Shown piece after piece: positions 23,869-31,655 of a DNA stretch of 45,069 nt. The notes under the pieces are model-generated. The model was given only the letters and a program-made list of their open reading frames with translations, ran no database searches and was not told where the DNA came from. The stretch lies in contig CAZSKU010000022.1 of NCBI GenBank assembly GCA_964607515.1, positions 1-45,069 on the forward strand, written 5' to 3'. Position 1 is the stretch's first letter. The number at the start of each line of letters is the position of its first letter. A program made the translations under genes and the position numbers. Source of the DNA: UBA6080 sp964607515. GTDB lineage: Bacteria; Fermentibacterota; Fermentibacteria; Fermentibacterales; JCC-6.

Positions 23869-24576
23869 ATGGCCGAAGTGCTCGAAGCAAGGATCCAAAA
23901 ACTCCTGGATCAGCGCCTGGAACTGGTCGACCGTCTTGCCAATCTCGATTCCCTGAAGGACGAGACCAGCAGCAGGGTGTACGAACGGATCAAGAAGGAC
24001 TACGAATCCCAGCTGGATACCGTGCTGGGAAGCATCGGCGAAGAGAAGGGAGCACTGGTCTCCAAGGTCGACCAGCTTTCCAGCCAGATAGACAAACTGG
24101 AGAAGAACCACCAGGAGCAGACCGATGCGGTAGACGAGCTTCAGATTCGGGCGAGGCTGAGGGAACACGACGAGAACGACCCCGAATTCCAGAAGCGGCT
24201 GGACAGCGCCAAGACCGACAGGAACAAGACCGCCAACGAGCTGGACCTTCTCAGGTCTGAACTCGGGGAACTCAGGAAGGTCCTCAGGGACGTGGACGAG
24301 GCGACCGTCGGGCGCGCCGCCGCCGCGGCGGCCGCCACGGCCATGGACGAGGATGACGAGGTTTCCGCGTCCATAGACGAACTCGACCTGGAAGAGGACA
24401 TTGAGGAAGACCTTGAGGAGGCCGAGACCCCCGACGGCGTCAAGTGCCCCTCGTGCGGTCACTCCAACCCTGCGCAGAACCCATTCTGCGAGGAGTGCGG
24501 CGCCGCCCTCGCCGGCGAGGACGAAGACTTCGCCGACGACTTCGACCTCATAGACGACGACGAGTTGGATCTGTAG
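23869..24576 (+). CDS. Coiled-coil protein with C-terminal zinc ribbon and acidic tail
   Basis: 235 residues from ATG with AAGGAGGGG directly upstream. Residues 1-150 are strongly charged heptad-like helix (MAEVLEARIQKLLDQRLELVDRL and on), predicting long coiled coils. An Ala-rich linker (RAAAAAAATAM) and an acidic stretch lead to a four-Cys zinc ribbon near 200 (CPSCGHSNPAQNPFCEECG), then a final run rich in Asp and Glu. The pattern is that of uncharacterised zinc-ribbon adaptor proteins; no enzyme motif is seen. No signal peptide, so cytoplasmic. It ends before a strong hairpin terminator and converges on asd, overlapping it by 29 bp. Confidence 0.82.
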   Translation: MAEVLEARIQKLLDQRLELVDRLANLDSLKDETSSRVYERIKKDYESQLDTVLGSIGEEKGALVSKVDQLSSQIDKLEKNHQEQTDAVDELQIRARLREHDENDPEFQKRLDSAKTDRNKTANELDLLRSELGELRKVLRDVDEATVGRAAAAAAATAMDEDDEVSASIDELDLEEDIEEDLEEAETPDGVKCPSCGHSNPAQNPFCEECGAALAGEDEDFADDFDLIDDDELDL

Positions 24577-25567
24577 TCAGAAGGAATTCCGGGGGGCGGC
24601 CCGTTTCAGGGCCGCCCCCTTTCGCAACCAGTTCCATGATCTGCACCGCGTTCAGGGCGGCGCCCTTGCGGACGTTGTCCGCGGTGACCCAGAACTGCAG
24701 GGCATTGGGGTCCGCCGGGTGGTTCCTGACCCTGCCCACCCACACGGGATCGGTTCCCGCCACGGTCACCGGCTGCACTCCCAGGGGCATAACCCTCACC
24801 CCGGGAGCCTTCGAGAGGGCATCAACGGCCCGGGATGAATCCACGGGCCTTCTGAAGCGCACGACGACGCTCTCCGTATGGCACACCCCCACCGGCACCC
24901 GGGCGGCCCCGGGGTACACCGGGAAGGATGTTCCCATGATCTTGGAGGTTTCCTGCACCAGCTTGAGTTCCTCGAGGGTGTACCCGGAACCGGTCATGTC
25001 TCCGATCTCGCACAGGACGTTCCTGTGGAGCCTTCCCTGCGCCGGAGCCGCGAGCTCGTCGGCGTCAAGGGAGGAGAGCCCCCGGGCGCCCGCCCCGGAG
25101 GCGGACTGGTAGGTGGAGACGGAGACCCATTCGATCTCCTCCATCGCCGTCAGCGGCGCCAGCGCCACCACCAGCTGGATGGTGGAGCAGTTGGGGTTGG
25201 CGATGAGCCCCGGGTTTCGGGGCACTGCCCGGGGATTCACCTCGGGCACCACCAGGGGAACCCCGGGGGACATGCGGAATGCCGACGAGTTGTCTATGAT
25301 CACGACTCCCCGGGGAAGGCAGCGGGGAACCCAGTCCCTGGCCGCGGCGGAACCGGTGGCCCCCAGAAGGATGGTCCCCTTTTCCAGAGCCCCGGGGTTT
25401 ATTATTTCAACGGGTACCGATTCCCCCCGGAAGGTGACGGTTCTGTCCGGGCCTCCCCGGGATGCGAAAGCAAGAAGTCTGTTCACGGGAAAGGATCGCT
25501 CCTGAAGAATTTCCACCATTTTAGAACCGACGAGACCGGTGGCTCCCACCACCCCCACGGTGTACAC
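24548..25567 (-). CDS. asd: Aspartate-semialdehyde dehydrogenase
   Basis: 339 residues from a GTG with GGGAGG seven bases upstream. It reduces aspartyl phosphate to aspartate semialdehyde for lysine, diaminopimelate, threonine and methionine. Motifs: the NADP-binding GVVGATGLVGSKMVEIL, IIDNSSAFRM, VVPEVNP, catalytic Cys in NPNCSTIQ (near residue 128), and the substrate-binding RVPVGVCHTES. The usual family C-terminus is ADNVRKGAALNAVQIMELV. About 20 extra residues follow, read through the convergent terminator and the 3' end of the zinc-ribbon gene. Start codons of asd and the divergent transglycosylase gene are three bases apart. Confidence 0.95.
   Translation of the reverse strand: MYTVGVVGATGLVGSKMVEILQERSFPVNRLLAFASRGGPDRTVTFRGESVPVEIINPGALEKGTILLGATGSAAARDWVPRCLPRGVVIIDNSSAFRMSPGVPLVVPEVNPRAVPRNPGLIANPNCSTIQLVVALAPLTAMEEIEWVSVSTYQSASGAGARGLSSLDADELAAPAQGRLHRNVLCEIGDMTGSGYTLEELKLVQETSKIMGTSFPVYPGAARVPVGVCHTESVVVRFRRPVDSSRAVDALSKAPGVRVMPLGVQPVTVAGTDPVWVGRVRNHPADPNALQFWVTADNVRKGAALNAVQIMELVAKGGGPETGRPPEFLLTTDPTRRRL
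24591..24622 (+). terminator. Rho-independent-type terminator after the zinc-ribbon gene
   Basis: A G-run/GGCCC arm pairs with a GGGCC/C-run arm around GTTTCA, about ten base pairs, followed by TTTCG. It begins 15 bases after the plus-strand stop. The same DNA is coding for the tail of asd on the other strand. The T tract is short. Confidence 0.65.
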
Positions 25568-25570
25568 CGG

Positions 25571-26983
25571 ATGACCTCCCTTTCAGTGCTTCCGCTGCTG
25601 TTGGCGGCCGCGTCAATGATAATCAACCCGGCCTGTTCCGGCATAAGGACCGCCCGCACCCGGGCCGGGAACGCCGGCGTGATCCCCCCGCCCCAGGCAG
25701 CCGCGGCCGCTCCGGTAATCCCCCTCATTGCCAGAACCGCCTGCTCCGGGCAGCCCTCCATGGGCATTCCCCCGGGGCTGTCCACTTACAGCGACGTGAG
25801 CTACAGCCCTGAGAGGTGCCCGGCGGACGCCGACCTTCGGGGTCTTCTGGAGAACGTTCTTCGAAGCGAGGGCGCTCCTGCGGAGTTGTCCGCTCTGGTC
25901 TGGGTGGAAACGGGATACTCCGTGGGAAGCCATTCCCCCGCCGGCGCCGCGGGTCCATGGCAGTTCATGAGGGGCACCGCCCGTTTCTGCGACCTGCACA
26001 TAGAGGACAGGGTGGACGAGAGGTACTCCTGGGTGGCCTCCACCAGGGCCGCATCCAGATACCTCGAGTACCTTCACGGGCTCTTCGGCGACTGGCAGCT
26101 GGCCCTGGCGGCGTACAACTGCGGAGAGGGAACCATTCAACGGGCGCTTTCCTCCGGGGCCATGGGTCTGGCCCAGCTGGACCTGCCCAGGGAGACCAGC
26201 GTTTTCGTGCCCCGCTTCGCGAGCGCCCTGGAGGCTTACAAACAGCTGGAGAAATCCGGCGGCGGGCTTTCGGTGGTCCTGGTCCCCCCGGGGCTGGACC
26301 TGAGGGTCCTGGCCGCGGAGGCGGGGATTCCACCGGACGTCCTGGCGGGACTGAACAGGGGTTACCTTTCCGAGACCACCCCGGGCAGGGGCGACGGCTG
26401 GGAGGTGGTGGTCCCCACGGAACACGCCCCGGCGGCCTTCCGGGCAGCCTGGGCCGGGGAGCCGGGCCGTTACGTGGTGCAGCAGGGTGACACCTGGGAG
26501 ACGATCGCCTCCGCCACCGGGGTTGATCCTCAGAGGCTCCGGGAGACCAACGGCGGCGCGGATCCGGTGCCCGGCTCCTACGCGACCCTTCCCGAGAGCG
26601 CCCGCACCCCGGTGAACACGACAGCTGCGGAGGATTCGGGTTTCTTCCGATACACCGTGCGCTCCGGGGACACCCTGGGGGGTATCGGCGCATCGGTCGG
26701 GGTGTCCTCCCGGGAAGTGGCCCAGTGGAACGGCATATCCACATCGTCCACGATTCACCCCGGGCAGGTTCTCCTGCTCCGGGGTACCCCCCGGGAAGGT
26801 TCCTCCCCGGCGCCCGTCACGGTGGCCGGAGGCGGCAGACTCACCCACACCGTTGTCCCCGGAGACACCATGTGGGACCTGGCGGCACGGTACGGCGTTT
26901 CGGTGGAACAGATTCAGACGCTCAACGAAAAGACCGGTTCCTCGCTGAGCATTGGAGAGGTTCTCATAATAAGACCGGAGTAG
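25571..26983 (+). CDS. MltD-like lytic transglycosylase with three LysM domains
   Basis: 470 residues. A hydrophobic N-terminus (LSVLPLLLAAASMIINPAC) suggests export; the Cys22 context is a poor lipobox. The SLT domain (about 88-210) has the catalytic Glu113 in WVETGYSV, then AGAAGPWQFMRGTARF, VDERYSWVAST, and FGDWQLALAAYNCGEGTI, all characteristic of MltD. A degenerate LysM-like stretch is followed by three LysM units: YVVQQGDTWETIAS, YTVRSGDTLGGIG and HTVVPGDTMWDLAARYGV. It cleaves peptidoglycan to 1,6-anhydromuropeptides, with LysM binding glycan. The ATG is three bases from the divergent asd start. Two helical-repeat genes and a second transglycosylase follow. Confidence 0.93.
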   Translation: MTSLSVLPLLLAAASMIINPACSGIRTARTRAGNAGVIPPPQAAAAAPVIPLIARTACSGQPSMGIPPGLSTYSDVSYSPERCPADADLRGLLENVLRSEGAPAELSALVWVETGYSVGSHSPAGAAGPWQFMRGTARFCDLHIEDRVDERYSWVASTRAASRYLEYLHGLFGDWQLALAAYNCGEGTIQRALSSGAMGLAQLDLPRETSVFVPRFASALEAYKQLEKSGGGLSVVLVPPGLDLRVLAAEAGIPPDVLAGLNRGYLSETTPGRGDGWEVVVPTEHAPAAFRAAWAGEPGRYVVQQGDTWETIASATGVDPQRLRETNGGADPVPGSYATLPESARTPVNTTAAEDSGFFRYTVRSGDTLGGIGASVGVSSREVAQWNGISTSSTIHPGQVLLLRGTPREGSSPAPVTVAGGGRLTHTVVPGDTMWDLAARYGVSVEQIQTLNEKTGSSLSIGEVLIIRPE

Positions 26984-26989
26984 GGAATC

Positions 26990-29900
26990 ATGGCGCTTTT
27001 CAAATCTAAGTCGCAGAGAGTCATGAAGAAGGCCAGGGACATGGCCGCCGACGACATGGTGGACCAGGCCGCGGTTCTCATCGAGGAGGAGATCGAAAGC
27101 ATTCTCGAGGAGAAGGAGGTCGCCAGGCAGGTCATCCCCTTCCTTATGGACGTGGGTCATCCGGACCTGGCGGCCAGACTTTCCGAGAGGGTGATTAAGG
27201 TCCACCCCGACCTTCGGGCCGGGGTGGTCAAGATGCTGGAGGAGAAGCTCGGGCAGTACGCCCGCTCCACGGAGCTGCTGAAGGTGCTGTGGCGCCTCAG
27301 GCTCAGGAGCAAGGACTACAACGGCATGCTGGACCTGCTCTCCACCGTTGACCGCCTGACCGAATCCCGGTTCACCGATTCCATTGAGAGCGCGCATAAC
27401 ACCCAGGCCAGATTTCCGGGGGAGGAAGTCAAGAACACGGAGCCCTTCCTGGCTATGGCGGTGGTGCTGTACCGGAAGGGCAGGGCCGCCGAGGCGGTGG
27501 AAGTGCTGGTGAACGCAGCGGAGAGATCGTCCTTTCCCGACGAGAGTCTGTCGCGGCTGAGCGGCTGGATAGCCAACCGAACCGGCGGCACCGACATGGA
27601 CGTGAACCTGGGGCGGATCAGGATACTGGTGGCCCTTTCGGACACGGAGAGGGCGGTGGCGGAGCTGACCACCCTCCTGCAGGCCGACCGGGAGATCGTG
27701 GAGAAGGCCATTGCCATCGCCGAGAAGAGCCTGGTGCACGCCGACGCCTCGGGCAGGGCCTCCATAGCTCTGGCCCGGCTGATGGCCGCGGCGGGCAGGA
27801 TCAGCGACGCCTGTACCACCCTGGAGGGGTTGATGGACCGGGAAGTGGACGCCAACCTTCTTGACCAGGCGGCCACCGGGATCGTCATGGCGGCTCCTGG
27901 AAGCGCCAGGGCCCACCTGCTCCAGGCCCGTCTCAGGATAGCCCGCGGGGAGAGCACCCTCGGGGTGGAATCCCTGGCGAAGGTGTTCGAGTGCCCCGAC
28001 CTCGACCAGGCTCCCGTGGCCGAGGTCTGCCGGAAAGTGATCGAGGGGGGGCTGGACCGGGAGGGCAGGGTGTCCAGGAAACTGGGCGAGTTCCTTGTGG
28101 AGCGGGGCTCCGTGGAGGACGCGGTTCAGATCATCCTCTACCAGTTGGAACACGACCCGGACTGGGTCTTCGCACAGATACAGAAACTGCTTCAGCGGGA
28201 GAAGACCAACGCTTCGGTGCTTATCCTCCTGGCGGTCCACAAGCTTCTGGCGGGCCGGGAGGGGGAGGCCGGCGCGGCCCTGCAGCACCTTTCCTCGAGG
28301 AAGGACCTGAAGTCCAAGTCCGATGTGGCCCAGGTTCTCTCGAGGTTGTCCCACCTCATGGACCGGTTCCCCAGGCTCAGACGCTTCCGGGCCTCGGTGA
28401 CCGCCGGCATCGGCGACGCCAAAGAGTCGGCTTCGGACTGGCTGGCCCTCCTGTTCAAGGGGGAAAAGGTGCCCGAAGACGGATTCCTCGAGATTTTCGA
28501 CAACGGGTTGGCCCGGGACCGGTCCCGGGAGATTCTGGATTCGGGCTTCACGCCTGCCACACCCGCCGGCCATCTGGTGATGGCGGCGGCAGCGGCGGCC
28601 CAGGAGGACGCGGCCTCCGGGGGGCCGGCCATGGCCGAGGCCTCCCGGGAGCGGGCCCTGGCGGACCGGATGGCGGCCCTTGTCTCGGATATGAGGCTCA
28701 GCCTTCTTCACAGGACGTCTCCCGAGACCTACCTTCCCGCCCTGAATGAATCGGGGCGGGGAGACGTGGTGGCCAAGATCCTTCCCCTGCTCTCCGAACC
28801 CGGCGCCCGGGAGGAGTGGATGGACTCCCTTGCCTCGAGAATCAATACGGGTGATCCCCTATCCACCGCCCTCTTCCGGCTGGAATACTTCATAGACTCA
28901 GGCCGTTTCGGTACCGCCGCGGTGTCCGTGGAATCCCTGAGGATTCCGGCGGGGCCCGCCGCCGACCTGGCTGCGGGCTGCAGGGCCGCCGCCACCGGGG
29001 ACAGGTCCAGGGCGGTGGAACTCCTCTCGTCCGCCGCCGCTGACTCCGGCACCGCCCCGATGGCAAGGATGGTGCTGGAGTCCCTGGCGGGAGGGGAGAA
29101 ATCAGGGCTCACCACCCTGGCGCTGGCCCAGTCGCTGATCAACACCGGCGACCTTTCCGGGGCCGCGGGGGTTCTGGCGAAATGCCCCGAATCCAGGGAG
29201 ACCCTGAGGTTCCTGGAGGAGAACACCCCGAAACACCTTGACTCCTGGGAACTCTGGAAGCTCCTGTCCCTGGCCCGGCTGTCCGGCGGCGATCCCTCTG
29301 GTTTCAGAATGGCCGCCAGCACCGCATTGGAGATCAACGCCTCCCCCGCGGAGGAACTGGCATCCGCGGCCCTGGACCGGGGCGGTCTGTCGGGGGATGC
29401 GGAACTGATTCTCTTCGGCATCACCACGGCCGTGAGACACGGCACCGGGATGGACGTGTCGGGTCCAGCCAGGGATCTTGTACGGCTGGATCCCCTGTAC
29501 CACGAGCAGCTTGCGGTGCTGGGACTTGAGGACCCCGGGGTAAGGGCGCTGATTGGAATCGCCTCGGGTAATCACGAGATGTTCCTCTCCTCGGGATTCT
29601 CCGGGGAGCTCGACCCGCCGGTGGAACCGGTGGAACGCTGCCTGGACCTTTGGATCAGGGAAGACCGGACCGGTGCCGTCCATCGGCTCATGGAAGTCTG
29701 CCACGCCTCGGGGCTGGCCTCCCTGGCCCACAGGGCAAGGGTTGCCCTGGCGGGTAAGGGATTCCCGGAGGTGGAAGAGCAGCTTCTGGAGGACGCCCGG
29801 GCGGGAGGGGCCGCAAGGCTGGACTTCTGGAACTCGGTAAGGTCCGAAGATCTTCTGGCCCGTGGGCTCTCGGAGTTCATACCCCAGGGCGCCCTTCCCC

Positions 29901-30481
29901 CGCCGGACGAAGCGGCCGCGGCCGCCTCGGCGCTGGCGGACTCGGGGCTGGACGGGGAGATCCTCACGGGCTTCGCCATGAGGCTTGCGGATTCGGACGA
30001 TCCCGGCCTTCGGTTGAAATCCTCCCTGCTGGTGGACAAGGTTCTGAAGGCCTCCGACGAGAAGGCCACCCCTGAGATGATCAGGCTGCTGGCCGCCGCG
30101 GGGAGGACCGGTGAGGCCTTCCGGGCCGCCCGGGGCAGCGACGCCCTGCTGGCGGCGCTCAGGGAAACCGTGGCGGGACTCCCCACGCCGGACCCTTCCC
30201 CGGAGGAACTGCTCTGGAAGTCCGGACGGAGGGAGGCCGCCTGCGCCGGGTGGTTGGCGGGTTACAGGAGCACCGGCGACCCGGCCCGCCTGGTGAAGCT
30301 TCACTGGGCTCTTTCCCAGATGGGGCTGCCCGGTGAGACCGCGGCGTTGGAAAGGTTCATTTTCGAAAGACATCCCGACCTCTGCGCGGCCTTTCCCGCG
30401 AACCGGGGCCGGGCCTGGGCGGTGAACGATCTCGAGATCCGTGAAAGGCATACTGGACGGGGGATGACCAATGGCGGATAA
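26990..30481 (+). CDS. Giant helical-repeat (TPR-like) protein, function unknown
   Basis: 1163 residues from ATG, six bases after the transglycosylase stop. No signal peptide or membrane helix, so probably cytoplasmic. From about residue 15 to the end it is amphipathic helix pairs in TPR/HEAT-like rhythm, for example YRKGRAAEAVEVLVNAAERSS, LMAAAGRISDACTTLEGLMD and FLVERGSVEDAVQIILYQLE. No catalytic motif is visible. I do not recognise the family; a large alpha-solenoid scaffold is the best description. It overlaps the next TPR gene by 11 bp. The surroundings (two lytic transglycosylases) suggest a link to cell-wall turnover, but that is association only. Confidence 0.75.
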   Translation: MALFKSKSQRVMKKARDMAADDMVDQAAVLIEEEIESILEEKEVARQVIPFLMDVGHPDLAARLSERVIKVHPDLRAGVVKMLEEKLGQYARSTELLKVLWRLRLRSKDYNGMLDLLSTVDRLTESRFTDSIESAHNTQARFPGEEVKNTEPFLAMAVVLYRKGRAAEAVEVLVNAAERSSFPDESLSRLSGWIANRTGGTDMDVNLGRIRILVALSDTERAVAELTTLLQADREIVEKAIAIAEKSLVHADASGRASIALARLMAAAGRISDACTTLEGLMDREVDANLLDQAATGIVMAAPGSARAHLLQARLRIARGESTLGVESLAKVFECPDLDQAPVAEVCRKVIEGGLDREGRVSRKLGEFLVERGSVEDAVQIILYQLEHDPDWVFAQIQKLLQREKTNASVLILLAVHKLLAGREGEAGAALQHLSSRKDLKSKSDVAQVLSRLSHLMDRFPRLRRFRASVTAGIGDAKESASDWLALLFKGEKVPEDGFLEIFDNGLARDRSREILDSGFTPATPAGHLVMAAAAAAQEDAASGGPAMAEASRERALADRMAALVSDMRLSLLHRTSPETYLPALNESGRGDVVAKILPLLSEPGAREEWMDSLASRINTGDPLSTALFRLEYFIDSGRFGTAAVSVESLRIPAGPAADLAAGCRAAATGDRSRAVELLSSAAADSGTAPMARMVLESLAGGEKSGLTTLALAQSLINTGDLSGAAGVLAKCPESRETLRFLEENTPKHLDSWELWKLLSLARLSGGDPSGFRMAASTALEINASPAEELASAALDRGGLSGDAELILFGITTAVRHGTGMDVSGPARDLVRLDPLYHEQLAVLGLEDPGVRALIGIASGNHEMFLSSGFSGELDPPVEPVERCLDLWIREDRTGAVHRLMEVCHASGLASLAHRARVALAGKGFPEVEEQLLEDARAGGAARLDFWNSVRSEDLLARGLSEFIPQGALPPPDEAAAAASALADSGLDGEILTGFAMRLADSDDPGLRLKSSLLVDKVLKASDEKATPEMIRLLAAAGRTGEAFRAARGSDALLAALRETVAGLPTPDPSPEELLWKSGRREAACAGWLAGYRSTGDPARLVKLHWALSQMGLPGETAALERFIFERHPDLCAAFPANRGRAWAVNDLEIRERHTGRGMTNGG

Positions 30482-31655
30482 CCAGGTGACGGTGGAACAG
30501 CTTCTCAGGGCGCTGGGGCAGGCGGTTGTCCAGATGTCCGAGAAGATGGACGTACTGGCGTCGAAAATGGAAGCCGTCCGGGAGGAACTGGCCGGCAGGG
30601 CGTCCTCTCCGGCTCCCGGCGAGGAGTTTTTCCAGGCCCAGTTCGGCCGGGTGGAAACCGCCGTGGCGGGGCTGGCGCCCGGAGACGGCGGCCTTCTGGC
30701 CGGCAGGCTGGACGCCCTGGCGGAGAAACTGGATGCGGTGGCCGCGGGGCTGGCGCCGGGAGGCGCGGATTCCGACTCTGCCAGACTGCAGGCAATGGAA
30801 TCCCTGGGCGACCGGATAGAGAGGCTCATCACCGGTCTGGGAGCCGACATGAAGGAATCGGCGGAAAAGAACGCCTCCGGCATCAATGAAGCCTCTGGGC
30901 TCGTCATCGGAGCCATAGGCGCCATTCCCGAGGCGGTGAAAGCCATGCAGCAGTCCCTGGAGGGCAAGGCCGACGATCTCCGCCGGGACACCGCCAGATC
31001 CCTGGAGCAGGCGGAGGAACACCTCAAGCGTTCAGAAAAGGTTCTGGACGACGCGGTGAAGACCGGCAAGAAGACCGAGAAGGGCGTGGACGCCGTGAAG
31101 GAGGAGATGGCCCAAAGTCTCTCCGAGAACAGGGACATCCTGTCCAGGCTCGAGGAGGTCACCACCAGGTTCGCCGGAAAAGCCCTTGAGAACGGTATCG
31201 CCACGCTGAACCGCAGCGCCGTCCACCATTACAACATCGGCGAGTACCGGGCCGCCGAGGAAGACCTCGCCGAGGCGGTCAACCTGGACCCCGGCCGGGC
31301 CGAGGTCTGGTGCAATCTGGCGCACGTGCAGGCGGCTTCCGGCCGGGATTCCGAAGCGGAGACATCCTTCAGAAAGGCCCTGGAGCTGGAGCCCGACCTG
31401 GACCAGGCGGTTTCCGGGCTGGGGGTTCTTATGATGGCCGGCGGCAGGTCCGAGGAAGCAATATCCTTCCTGGAAAAGTTCATGGCCGACGAGAGCCCCT
31501 CGATAAGGACCATGATAGCCTACAGCCGGGCTCTGGCCTCCTCCGGACGCCACGCCGACGCTGTCTCGGTCCTTGAGAAGGCCGCCGGGGCGGCCCCGGC
31601 CAATCCGGAAGTCAAGGCCGAACTGGCCGCCTACACCGGAGAAGCGGGGAGTTGA
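30471..31655 (+). CDS. Coiled-coil protein with C-terminal TPR domain
   Basis: 394 residues from ATG inside the end of the previous gene. Residues 1-60 are helical (VTVEQLLRALGQAVVQMSEKMDVL). Residues of about 60-245 form long heptad-like helices with two internal LAPG-containing repeats (VAGLAPGDGGLLAGRLDALA, then VAAGLAPGGADSDSARLQAM). From about 250 on, three TPRs are clear: AVHHYNIGEYRAAEEDLAEA, LAHVQAASGRDSEAETSFRKA, and LGVLMMAGGRSEEAISFLEK. No signal peptide. Likely a partner of the large solenoid protein encoded just upstream; the 11-bp overlap implies coupled translation. Function unknown. Confidence 0.8.
   Translation: MADNQVTVEQLLRALGQAVVQMSEKMDVLASKMEAVREELAGRASSPAPGEEFFQAQFGRVETAVAGLAPGDGGLLAGRLDALAEKLDAVAAGLAPGGADSDSARLQAMESLGDRIERLITGLGADMKESAEKNASGINEASGLVIGAIGAIPEAVKAMQQSLEGKADDLRRDTARSLEQAEEHLKRSEKVLDDAVKTGKKTEKGVDAVKEEMAQSLSENRDILSRLEEVTTRFAGKALENGIATLNRSAVHHYNIGEYRAAEEDLAEAVNLDPGRAEVWCNLAHVQAASGRDSEAETSFRKALELEPDLDQAVSGLGVLMMAGGRSEEAISFLEKFMADESPSIRTMIAYSRALASSGRHADAVSVLEKAAGAAPANPEVKAELAAYTGEAGS

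Noticed and set aside
25613..28711. Long minus-strand open frame opposite the transglycosylase and solenoid genes
   Set aside because: Same reason: composition artefact of GC-rich antisense codons, no domain, no ribosome site, and it covers a clear LysM/SLT gene.
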